Assembly: GCF_026151205.1 (NCBI RefSeq)
Contig: NC_087073.1
Location: forward strand, 13,659,837-13,723,836
DNA from: Bolinopsis microptera
Taxonomy: Eukaryota > Ctenophora > Tentaculata > Lobata > Bolinopsidae
Length of the DNA: 64,000 bases
Direction: 5' to 3'
The translations under genes and the position numbers were made by a program. The notes beneath the pieces are model-generated. The model made no database searches and had not been told where the DNA came from. It worked only from the letters and a program-made list of their open reading frames with translations. Positions within the stretch are counted from its first letter, which is position 1; each line of letters starts with the position of its first letter. Below are positions 34,930 to 45,756 of this stretch, in pieces.

Positions 34930-36195
34930 TGCTGTAGGTCGAAAATTATTACAACAACATATCATACATTATAGTAGAACGACTACATTATTCATTATGT
35001 CCATTTATTCAAATTACATCCTCTCAATAGATAAAATAAACATTTATCAAAAATACAGACAAAACAATATTCAGTATTATTATATTTATATATACATAAT
35101 AATATTATATACGATATATATCAATAATATTTACAATTTATTATCGTGAAACTTCCAACCCTGGTCCAAATAAAAACCGCGTTAAAAAGGCAATTTTCCC
35201 GAAGTTTAATAGGCCCGGTATTTAAATTGGTCCGGAACATAATTGGCCGGACTAAGTAGGTCCGAAAAATAATAATGTCAGAAGAATAAAAGTGGTCCGA
35301 AATGAATAATATTAATCCCTAGGAAATTACAAACCAAATATTGCGCACAAAAATTCAATAAAATGCATTTAAATTATGTACGATCACTTGACTTTTTGGA
35401 ATTTATTAATAATCTACAAGTACAAGTTTGACGTACAGAATTAAAATTCACGAATGTAAATGAAACTGGTAAATATTATTTTTCATCCACATTGCGTGAT
35501 TTGCGCATGACTCAGACTGCTCAGAAAGGTTGATTTTTCAGCGATCAGTCATGTAATTATAGTTATAGCGCGATGCACTATAAGTGTATAACTACTATAA
35601 TTTGTATTAAAACTGAGCTACTGGGCCGCACCACACATTAAATAGTTGTATGTTTACAACCTACCAGGACGCGCGCCGAGTTGGACTCGTCGACGGTCCT
35701 ATATGGAACAGATAATGATATTTTACGAGTATCACCCGTTAAATTAAATAGTTAATAATACTTTTTAATTTTTACACCATGCAGCCATTATAATAAAGTT
35801 TAGTGTTGAGCGTTACACTACATTTAAAATTTTGTAACTTTTCTAGTTTGAGTTTTAATTTTATCAAATTCTTGGAGGTTACAAGTCCGGAATTTGACGT
35901 TTTGCTGTATTTCAAAAATATATAGAAATAAGAGTTTGCAGTAGATTGTTGAGAATAAGAGCTTGATAATTGATATTGTGTACATGACAGGCTTTCTGAG
36001 CTTAGCTGAGTCTCTGAGCTTAGCTGAGTTTGCGTGAGCGAGTAGTAGTGAATGTCAACTTCCTTGACTGCATTTTGCCTAAGTTGTAAGTGGCTTATAG
36101 TTATGAAGCGTGCTATCGGTTTCAATAATATTTTATTTAACAGTCAACGAGTCAAGCTTCACCAATGTTGACGGATGATACTCGTCTAAATTATT
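34930..36195. other. spacer upstream of TEP copy 2
   Basis: It contains the presumed promoter of copy 2. The open frame at 35772-36125 (minus) is Ser/Thr/Gln-rich without recognisable domain. GCGCGATGCACTA at about 35570 and CTACTGGGCCGC at 35625 echo the foldback element and the R1 family, so this is a patchwork of element fragments. Confidence 0.45.
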
Positions 36196-36204
36196 TACGA
36201 AGTA

Positions 36205-36260
36205 GCGCGCCGCTTTTTATATTGCCAGAGGCAAAGAGCTGCAATATAATAAAAGCGCGC
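36205..36260. repeat. perfect-looking hairpin with GC-rich base
   Basis: Left arm GCGCGCCGCTTTTTATATTG (36205-36224) and right arm CAATATAATAAAAGCGCGC (36242-36260) pair around a 17-base loop. It is followed by a GCGC-rich stretch. Possibly a MITE core. Confidence 0.6.
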
Positions 36261-36575
36261 GCTCGCGCTGCGCGCTGGGTCAGTCCATTAACAATAGACA
36301 TATGTCTTATAATGTTTATATAAACATTATAAGTATAATGATTATAGGCGATTTAATAGCAAGGGTATTCTCAAGGAATTAAATTATAATAAACAGTTTG
36401 AGAAATAAACTAAAAAGGCTAAACTGGTGCTACATATATTTATAGTTATAGCAAACTTAAGCTTTTAACAAAAGCTGACAATTTTTTCGAAAAAAATTGT
36501 TATTCAATTTGATATAAAGATTAAAGGTTAAAGGAGACCTTAAACGATTTTAGGTACCACTACCAACCCACATGT

Positions 36576-37125
36576 ATTATAGTAACCACAAGTAACCACA
36601 GGTAACCACAGGTAACCACAGGTAACCACCACAGGTAACCACAGGTAACCACAGGTAACCACCACAGGTAACCACAGGTAACCACAGGTAACCACAGGTA
36701 ACCACAGGTAACCACAGGTAACCACAGGTAACCACAGGTAACCACAGGTAACCACAGGTAACCACAGGTAACCACAGGTAACCACAGGTAACCACAGGTA
36801 ACCACAGGTAACCACAGGTAACCACAGGTAACCACAGGTAACCACAGGTAACCACAGGTAACCACAGGTAACCACAGGTAACCACAGGTAACCACAGGTA
36901 ACCATGCAGGTAACCACAGCTGGTAACCACAGGTAACCACAGGTAACCACAGGTAACCACAGGTAACCATAGGTAACCACAGGTAACCACAGGTAACCAC
37001 AGGTAACCACAGGTAACCACAGGTAACCACAGGTAACCACAGGTAACCACAGGTAACCACAGGTAACCACGGGTAACCACAGGTAACCACAGGTAACCAC
37101 AAGTAACCACAGTAACCGCAGTAAC
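36576..37125. repeat. 10-bp AGGTAACCAC minisatellite array
   Basis: About 53 units of AGGTAACCAC with a few AGGTAACCACC and AGGTAACCAT variants and one GC-containing break near 36903-36925. All three minus-strand frames are open (Val-Thr-Cys-Gly-Tyr-Leu-Trp-Leu-Pro), a repeat artefact. Confidence 0.95.
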
Positions 37126-37298
37126 CACAATTTAATAAAATCACAGTAACCTAGACCTGCAGTAATCACGGTAATCACTAATCACACAGTAGCCACAATT
37201 TATAAGCTTTCAACGCAACCCACTGTGTGCGCGATCAAAGCTGCACTGCGACCATGCCACAGTTAACTTGCTGGTCTATTAATTGCTCGCTCTCACCT

Positions 37299-37412
37299 GT
37301 ACTGGGGACCTCAGGCTATTATATTTATATTCATAATCATAACCGAATGTTCATAATCATAACCGAATAGAGATTACTAAACGGAATGACAGGCTGAGCG
37401 CGGCCCAGTAAC
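37299..37412 (-). repeat. short dispersed repeat family R1, copy 3
   Basis: Read on the minus strand it starts GTTACTGGGCCGCGCTCAGC, then CTGTCATTCCG, has an internal duplication of TCGGTTATGATTATGAA and ends CCTGAGGTCCCCAG. Confidence 0.65.
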
Positions 37413-37441
37413 ATTGGGATCAATTAATACTAGTACTACCC

Positions 37442-37768
37442 ATTGTAGCGCGATGCACTACTGGGTCGCGCGCGCGCATCCAATAATGCTTCTCGGTAGA
37501 TCGGCGAGATGCACCACTGTGCCTCACCGAGCTGCGAAGGATTGACATCGTGAATCAATACTACCCAGTACTTGTTGTATTTGATTTACGCCGCCTTCGG
37601 CGGCGCGCGCTTCGCGCGCGAAAAGTGGCATGCAACGTATGTCAAGATCTACGATGTCAATCTTTCGCAGCTGGGCAAGGCCCAGTGGTGCATTTTGCCG
37701 ATCTAGCCGTGGTTGCAAAAAGAATTATTTAATGCGCGGCACGGCCTAGTGATGCATCGCGCTACAAT
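37442..37768. mobile_element. foldback (long inverted-repeat) element, about 330 bp
   Basis: Ends ATTGTAGCGCGATGCA... and ...TGCATCGCGCTACAAT are complementary. Further in, TCGGCGAGATGCACCACTG and GAGCTGCGAAGGATTGACAT on the left pair with complements on the right (GCAGCTGG, CAGTGGTGCATTTTGCCGA). The centre has two GC hairpins (CCGCCTTCGGCGG, GCGCGCTTCGCGCGC). No protein is encoded. Confidence 0.75.
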
Positions 37769-38583
37769 TATTGTATTATATATATTAATATATCATAAAG
37801 AGGTCTAAAAATAACAAAATAGGTATAAATTCGTTGATAACTCAATTTCTGACCATCGAAATTGCTCAAACTATTTAACTTTAAGGTTCATTAAAACATA
37901 AATGTTTACGTAAGCTGACCAAATTTCAACAAAATTGTTGTATGAGGAGTACAGTATTATAACATTTTGATTGTTTCCGAAATAATGTGCTGGCCGAAAT
38001 ACGAGCTAAAAAGCATTCGATGGTCAGCGCGCGCGTCTTACGGTCGATGGTGCACGTCCTAATAGTAATATAAAGTTTACCGTTTAACGGTAACAGATGC
38101 ACGGTTTTAATTGTTATGTAATGTTCATTGAACCGCACAAAAGAAAGTTGAGTGCTGAGAAATAGTTTCGGACGAATATTTTTAAAAACACTAAACTAAT
38201 CGTTGACAGTGTCTTCGTTATAAGTATAACAACACATCGAATCTGCGAGTGTTTTATTTTTTCTCACTCTATTATAGAAACTATAAATTAGTAACATGTA
38301 ACAAAATATTTTTAGTCGTTACTTTTTTGCATATTTTGCATATTTCTTAATAACAATAAAAAAGCTTTTGATAACTGCTAAATTTTCAGAAACTACTACC
38401 GTTGAAAAATTAATATCAATAGACAATAACTATAAGCAAACGGGTAGATAAATTATGACGATAATTTAAAATGAATTAAAAACTTAAAATATATAAAAAG
38501 TTTCAATGAGGCAGGTTATGAAGTAACTTGCTAAAACATTACAATTGAATGAAGGAGGTAATCCCTCCCGGCTTACGTTAATA
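37769..38583. other. 3' flank of TEP copy 3
   Basis: AT-rich, no gene seen. No remnant of the missing C-terminal coding region of copy 3 could be recognised here. Confidence 0.45.
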
Positions 38584-41500
38584 TTATTTATAACTAGTTC
38601 CATCAACGGAGTAGAAAATGGTCTGCCTTTTAGAGGGATTGTAGTAATCTATCAGAGATACTTGTACTGGCATTCTGTTGGTTACGTCGAACTTTATGTC
38701 CATGGGGATGTTGAATTCGATTTCTTTAAGCTTTGTGGCAGGATCCACGTAGAGATGAAGCCGTTGTCCACCTTCCTTGATGTCGTATCTTGTAATAGCA
38801 GAGAATCCACCGTCGGTCAACTGAAGTTGTCCCTCAACAAGAGACTTTGTGAAGACCATGCCAGTAGGCGAAGCTACCTCCAGCAAATACATTGTCGAGT
38901 TGGACTCCTCAGGCAATGTAAATCCTATGCTGACAGCTGGAAGCCCTTCGTATACAGCAGATGAAGCCTGCAACATGAATATAGGTTCATAGTTTCTACC
39001 TGTGACATGGTATTCAGATATCATTTGTACGAACGCAACACCTACTCCACTCCATTTGATCTTGTACTTGCCAACTTTTGGTCGTAGATCCAACTGTTTG
39101 ACGGTCATTTTGCTATCCTCCTTTATCCGTATTTTTCCAATCTTTGACTTGCCTTTTGAGATCACTATGGTTAGATCAGTTCGTTTAGTCATTTTAGCAT
39201 TGCTTAATTCAGCAAACCTAGCGAGAGCTTGCAGTCCAATGACAGTGTCTTGACTTGATCGGAATCCTCCATTCTCATTCCTTTGACTGGCAAGCCACAT
39301 TATCATTGGGAGACTGTCTTCAATTCTGTCTCTCTGCATGAAATACAATGCTGCATAGCCAGTAGCTTCGATAGACTTACTTGATCCCATAAAGGATTCA
39401 AATTCAAGATTATCTTCACAAGTAGCAAACTTAAACTTTCCATCAGTAGAGGATCCCATACACTTTGCATCTTCTCTGAAAGGCAGTTTTTTCCAGCTTT
39501 CGACATGATCAAGAAGTCCATGCTCTTTGCAGAGTTGGATGGAATAAGCTACCATATGATGATAACAGCAATCATCTGATTGAGAAGCTAATTCGAAGGT
39601 AGAGTTGCAAACTTTTCCTAGTCTATCAGAGTTATAAGAAGAATCAGTCAGGGTGCTTCCACATCGGCTCACTCCGTTGCTCTCCAGCATAGAAATGAGG
39701 AAGTAAGATTGCCAGTAAAGGTCCCTATTTTGATGATAAATGTATTGATAAGGAGCCCATCCTTCTCTGTTTACTCCCATTGTTTTTTTGTTATCTTTTT
39801 TGACTTGTTGCAATTGTCGCATAAGATAGTCCCTATCACTATTAAGCCCTGAATCACATAAAACAGGTACGTCTTTCGGGAATAAAGCGACTATCTTATG
39901 AACAAAAGTAGTCAACCAGTCACTAGAATCACCCCCTTTAAACACTGAATACCCATAACTGTAGCCAGTGGAACCCTTTCTGTAAGCAAACTGCTGCTGC
40001 AACCCAATATTCAGGTTATGCTTGATGTTGTAATTTATGTTTTCAGGAAGTTCCTTGTACAGGGATCTGATATAGTTTGCCGAGAAGACGTTTATTGCAA
40101 TCTTGTGCATGTTCTGCTCACCACACCCCGAAGGAAGTTGAATCAAGCTTGAAATTCCCGCCACAGCTTCTCCAAGGATGTCTCCAACAGCTACAACTTT
40201 CAGATCGTGCGAGCCAGGTATGAAACCATCAGGAAGTTCAACACTCATATCAGCTTTGTCCCCTGACTTACCTTTTTGCATTATTAGAACACTGCTTGTA
40301 TCGATAACTTTTTCACCTCCTGGTTGAACGAGAAGGCTTTTTCGAACAGAGTCTGACTCACCAGATCTGGTATCCGCTGTGACAGTGATGTCGTGATTCC
40401 CAGCCTCGGTGAGGCTTATTTCATACTCAACGGTACTTGCTTTGTTAGAGGCTATGGTCACTGTTGCATCCTGGTCACCCCACATTTCAGAAGAGATTCG
40501 GACTGTTGCTGAAACTTCATCATCTAAATAGTTGAATATACTGACAGGAATAGTTATTCTCTCTCCAACAGTTCCAGAATATGGCAAGTCTAAACTTATA
40601 AAGAAAGGGAGGAATGTTTGAAACTCTATTTCATTAGAGAATCCCAATCCTTTTTCAGGGGACAGTCCGAAGGCACTTCCTTTCCATCCTGTGATTGTAT
40701 CAGGAGCTATCGCTGAAATGATGTTCTTTCCGTTTTCATCACTGACCATATCAGTCCAAAGCCAGGTCTCAGGGAAATAGTTCCTTAATCCCGCAGATTC
40801 TTCTTCCTTTGGTTCCTCGACCACTTCTTCAGATTCCTCTGACGTCGGCATCATCATTTTCATGTCGTCCGCCATAGGATAAGAGGTTGACGGTACATAC
40901 ATATCCATAGAAGTTTGTGTACTAGTACGACTACGTCCTTTATCGTACCTGATTGGATATGGTTTTACGTTATTTTGGAAACCATAATCGAACAAATTCA
41001 TGTTTGTGGAAACTTCAAGACCTTCACTTTCGAAGAGATCCCTTAAATCGATTATTTTCACCTCAGTACTAGATTTACATTGGAAAGGATCGTCCCTCTT
41101 ACAGGTCAAGTCTTTGGTGGTTCCGCTGTCGAGGTCTCTTAAGAAGGACATTGTTGATTCCTTGGTCAGTACTTTGCATGGTGCCCGCAGAAGGTTTAAG
41201 CTCGCATCGATGACACTGACTCCAACAAATGAAGAAGGATCACTTGTCAAATACATGGTCACATTTTCACCAGGCTTAACAATTTTAGCGTCCAATTGAA
41301 GCCTCACCTTGTGTCCCAAGTCTTCAGCAATGTCGAGATCTATGGCATCGGCAAGGATGTATCCAGAATTGGCGTTTGCTGTCATAACAAACAGACGTGA
41401 TCTGGTTATCACTTTTGATGGTATCATTATGGATCCATCTACAAACAATTTCCCTGACTCGTGACTCTCCCATTCTGGGACATCGTTCCAACTTTTAACA

Positions 41501-44500
41501 ATGCTTCCCTTAGACAAAATAATGAAATGTAAGGTTTCGACCCTTTTGTTGGAAAGCACCTTGTAAGAAGCCATATCACCAGTTTTGTACGACCTTGGTT
41601 CGGTCTTGACTAAGCGTATGAATTCATCAGCCTTTGCAACCATTCTTTCGGGTTGGTAGCAAGCAAAGATTTCATCACAAGCGGCATCAATATCCATTTC
41701 AGCTGTTATCTTCAAAGCACATGCATCTTCAGGAACATCGAAGGATGCAAAGGCTTTTCCGTTTTGAACACGGACTTCTTGTGTTACATATTTCGGATCG
41801 GAAATACCTGAAATCATTGTTAATTTTACAGTCAAGTCCTCAGTGTTCGACGCTTTATTAAAATTTTTAACGTCTAGTTCGACATAGAAAGGGAAGCCAG
41901 CAGCGTAGTTCTTCTGTGTGTTCTCGTTATAGGTCACCTTTACAGAGGTCTGACTGAACTCCGTTGATGAGTCCACTTTCTCAATGTTGAAACCCTGTTG
42001 GATGGACGCCTTGGTCAGCTGTCTTTAACTCATGCAGCTACTTCATTTGTCTTTAACTCATGCAGCGAGACATGCAAGTCGTGCAAATGCAGCGTTACAG
42101 CAGGATGGTTCGTGACGCATTAGGGCTTTGTAAGTTTTGTTTTAATTAAATTGTTAAAGAGGTATTGTATCCATTCGGCATTCCTTGCACATGTGTTTTA
42201 AGGTGATATGATAGTGTGTATTACTGTATAAAAGGGGAAATATAATTTATATAGTGCTTGATTGTTATGTGAATAGCTTCGCTGATTGTACAAGTGGATG
42301 AGATTTAAAAAAGTAAACAGCAGTTCAAACCTCAGAAGGGACGAAGACCAATAATTGTCAGGAACAACAACTTGGAGAAACATGCTTTCATCAGATGTTA
42401 GCAGGTGTTTTTAGAAGATTTAGACAAGACTAAATTCAAAATTCAAAAATGCACTCATGCTCATAATGATCAGTTTCTAATATTAATTATTAGCTGATCG
42501 CATTAATCAACCAAGTTACTGACTTGAAAAACTTACCCCTTCAGCATCAGACACAGAAGCAGTGATAACAAGGACAGATGGACTGCAGAAAGGATTAAAC
42601 AGGTATTTTAGCTTTCTTGTCGTCAAATCTGTAATGTCGATCTGCAAATAAATGTTATTGTATTGCAAGTGAATTTGATTGAATGAGAAAAATTAAATTC
42701 ATTCACTTCCTCAATGATAAATAATACTAAAAATCAAGTTTTATACCTCCCAGTCTGCGATTCCATCAACAAGTTCAGTTGTAACTTCTTTGAAGTGATA
42801 AGCTCCTGCGTACATTTTCTGTTGTTTGTTGTCCACAGCGAACTTCAGGACTACTTTCCCGTTAACAGGTTTGCCGTATGTGTAGGTGGCGGAGACTTTA
42901 CCTCGAACCATCGTGTCTCCAGACGCAATATGTTTTGGTCCTGAAACGAATTTTTCAATTCACTTCTTTTGCTTTATTTGAAAAATAAAAAATCTTGCAA
43001 TCTATGTTGCAGCGATTGTATTTTTATACTCACATCTATAATAAAAGTTGTCGTGAAGAAACTTTTTGACTGCTGGAATTAAAATCTAATCCATTCAATG
43101 TAGCTGATGACGTTGTATTTTTGGACAGATTGCTTCGACAAATTCAAACAAACCTTCAATTTCTACCCCGAACTTGGGAAGAACGTATTCCTCCACAGAG
43201 AAAGAGCAGGAAGCAGAATTCTTGCCGGTCACTCTGATTGTGTAGATTCCTGTCTTTGCTTCTTCAGCTAGCAGGAATGTCCCCTTGGTGGATTACTCCT
43301 TCTTCTTCGTTTAAGATCACTTCATTGAAAACCTGAACACAAAAGTAATGAATGTTTAATGTTTACTTAAAATGTTTACTTATAAATAAGACAGCGATAT
43401 CTTTTGTATATTCTTTACCAAACTTATGTTATTTAACAATAAGGAATCCGACTTCCTGAGAAGACTCATAATTTGACAACTGTTATTGACTCTCATCGAA
43501 TGATATTAAGATTTGAGTCTGATTGTTTCTGAATTCTCAGCAACAAAACATTAGGAGTGTATCGTTCATTTTGCATAATAAATTTTCAAATTACCAACTC
43601 AATATGACGCGATATATTACCTCGATGCTATCAGGATTTGAGATCGTCACTTTCAATCCATCTTCAGAAAGTACTACACCTTTCAAATCAGAGTCGATGG
43701 AGAAGCCGCGGAATCTGACAAAGGTAAATAAACAGTGAAGCAGAAATACGGCTTGCTCCCAGTACATTTAGTAAGATAGTAAATTAGTAAATAAGTCAAT
43801 TGAGAAAATGCAAATGATCGGATAGTTTTGATATTGAAAAACTTAACCTACCTGACAGGTTGGCCTGGTTTGTAAACAGGTTTGTCAGTCTGAACATAGG
43901 ACTTATATCCGGTCTGGCTTACTGAGATAGATCCAGCATCAAACTCGAATCTTCCATATCCTTCAATAAATCCGGAGTATTTGATGTACTGTGTACCTTG
44001 ACTGACTTCTGTGACCTAACAGAATTTTAACTATGTAAGAAACTCGTTTGTAACCTTATATACTATCAAAATCTCTTCATTTAAGATTTAAGAAGAGAGA
44101 AACGCCATCGCAAAGAGAATTAGGAAAATTAGGAGAATTAGGAGAATTAGGAGAATTAGGAGAATTAGGAGAATTAGGAAAATTAGGAGAATTAGGAAAA
44201 TTAGGAACATTAGGAGAATTAGGAGAATTAGGAGAATTGGGAGAATTAGGAGAATTAGGAGAATTAGGAGAATTAGGAGAATTAGGACTCATCGGACTAC
44301 ACGACATGCCAGTAAACATCAAAGGTGCGACTTTAATAATAATAACCAATGCGATTTAGCGTTGAGAAAATAAACTCAACTTAGCATTACTCTTGTGTTT
44401 TTGTAAGCTTATCTTCTAACCTGAACTGGAATGTCGATTATCTTATCCTCCGCAGATATCTGGAATGTCTCCTCCATCAACACGTTTCTGGGGTTGTTAT

Positions 44501-45355
44501 CAATCAAACATCAAGCACACCTTTTCAAATAGACGCCACTCCATCATATATTATAATCACCTCTTTGCCCCATCAATGCCCGTGCTACTGCAATATTTCG
44601 TGTCACTTCAGATCAGACTAAAACAAAATAAGATTTGCATTTTTTTCGCAGTCAAAATTAGTCAAAATTAGTCGTTGTACCCCCTCATTGATAAATTAGC
44701 TTAATCGGATATCTATCATTGTACTGTCGCATATTATCTATCAATAAGCTAACATTCTAACAAACTCAGTAAGTAAGTGACTTAACTCACTCCACATAGC
44801 GACCATCAGATTCATATGGTTCTGAATAGTTGGTGTACTTCAAATAGTATTTGATAGAGATGTTGCCTGAATTTTCAGTGAACATCATCAGTTTCAGGCT
44901 CGTCTGAAATAGGTTTTATGACAGTGCTACCACTATAGTACTATAACTACTACAGCAAAAAATCACGGTATCTGACAGAAATAACTTACGAGTAGGTCTT
45001 TATAACACTAACCGTGTTTCTGATTAAGATTTCTGATAATTCCAAGGAAATATGCTCTTTTCAGGTATATGATGTAGTTACATTAATTGTTGAACAGTTT
45101 CCTTTACCTGGAAAGACCATTTTCCCGTGGTCGCATAAACGGAATTATCAAAAATTGTTATCAGAAACATCACAACAATACGACTCATAAACAATGTTCC
45201 TATCCGGATACAACACTAACCGTGTGTCCAGCTCTAAACGCAGGAGGTGAAAGGAATACAAAGGGAGGCATCCCATTGGTTACCCCTTCTTCGTGGTCAT
45301 CTGATCTTACTATGTTGCAAAATGCCAGTCCTATGAGCAGTAGGACCAACTTCAT
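38584..45355 (-). pseudogene. alpha-2-macroglobulin-like thioester protein, copy 3: frameshifted and C-terminally truncated
   Basis: Minus-strand exons: 45355-45221, 44903-44791, 44487-44421, 44015-43852, 43714-43621, 43332-43154, 42940-42747, 42641-42537, 41994-38584. Splice borders are intact, but the sum (4462 nt) is not divisible by 3. Exon 6 is 179 nt where copies 1 and 2 have 178: an extra C near 43281-43284 shifts the frame after VIHQG and brings a TGA within six codons. Independently, the last exon stops 29 residues after MPVQV (VDGTSYK, stop), so the six-cysteine tail is gone. The rest of the last exon is open for 1130+ codons and keeps GCGEQNM (40114-40128) and YHQN. The bait (about 40790-40990) is Met/Ser/Glu-rich and unique. 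A sequencing indel could explain the frameshift but not the missing tail. Confidence 0.85.
44105..44286 (+). repeat. 9-bp GAATTAGGA minisatellite in intron 3 of TEP copy 3
   Basis: About 20 units of GAATTAGGA with GAAAATTAGGA, GAACATTAGGA and GAATTGGGA variants. It produces an Asn-Ser-Pro repeat frame on the minus strand, which is not a gene. Confidence 0.9.
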
Positions 45356-45756
45356 TGCTAAAATGGTATGTTATTATTATGTGCATACAATTTTATTATT
45401 ATATGCATATTGCATAAAAACATATAGTTTTAGCTGTGGTCGATCAAGTATTAGTTAACTGACAATAACCATTGTATTAGCAATGTAACAAAATCTTCTT
45501 CTTGAAAGGTAAATAAAACCAGGACCCGTTTTAAAATTCAAGGAAGGGTTGGTTATAAGCTGAACAGAAGAAAAATGTGAGAAAATAATATTTTTTACAA
45601 TTCAACATAGTTATACACAATACAGAGTAAGATTATAAAGTTAAAGAATGAAATAATCTATGCTAAAACAAACAAAAACCCTAAAATGTTATGATATAGA
45701 GGCAAACAACGAGAAAATATAGCAAGCATCTTTATCAGCCTGCAACCTTGTTCAGC
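45356..45756. other. intergenic spacer between TEP copies 3 and 4
   Basis: A 401-bp AT-rich spacer holding the copy 3 promoter and the copy 4 3' UTR. No further feature. Confidence 0.45.

Noticed and set aside
35772-36125. 117-residue Ser/Thr/Gln-rich frame
   Set aside because: Low complexity with an internal short duplication, no domain, no splice or conservation evidence.
36540-37178. Three overlapping minus-strand frames of 183-212 residues
   Set aside because: All three frames are open across a 10-bp repeat, giving the same period peptide; no independent coding evidence.
44077-44349. Asn-Ser-Pro repeat frame of 90 residues
   Set aside because: Intronic 9-bp minisatellite of TEP copy 3.
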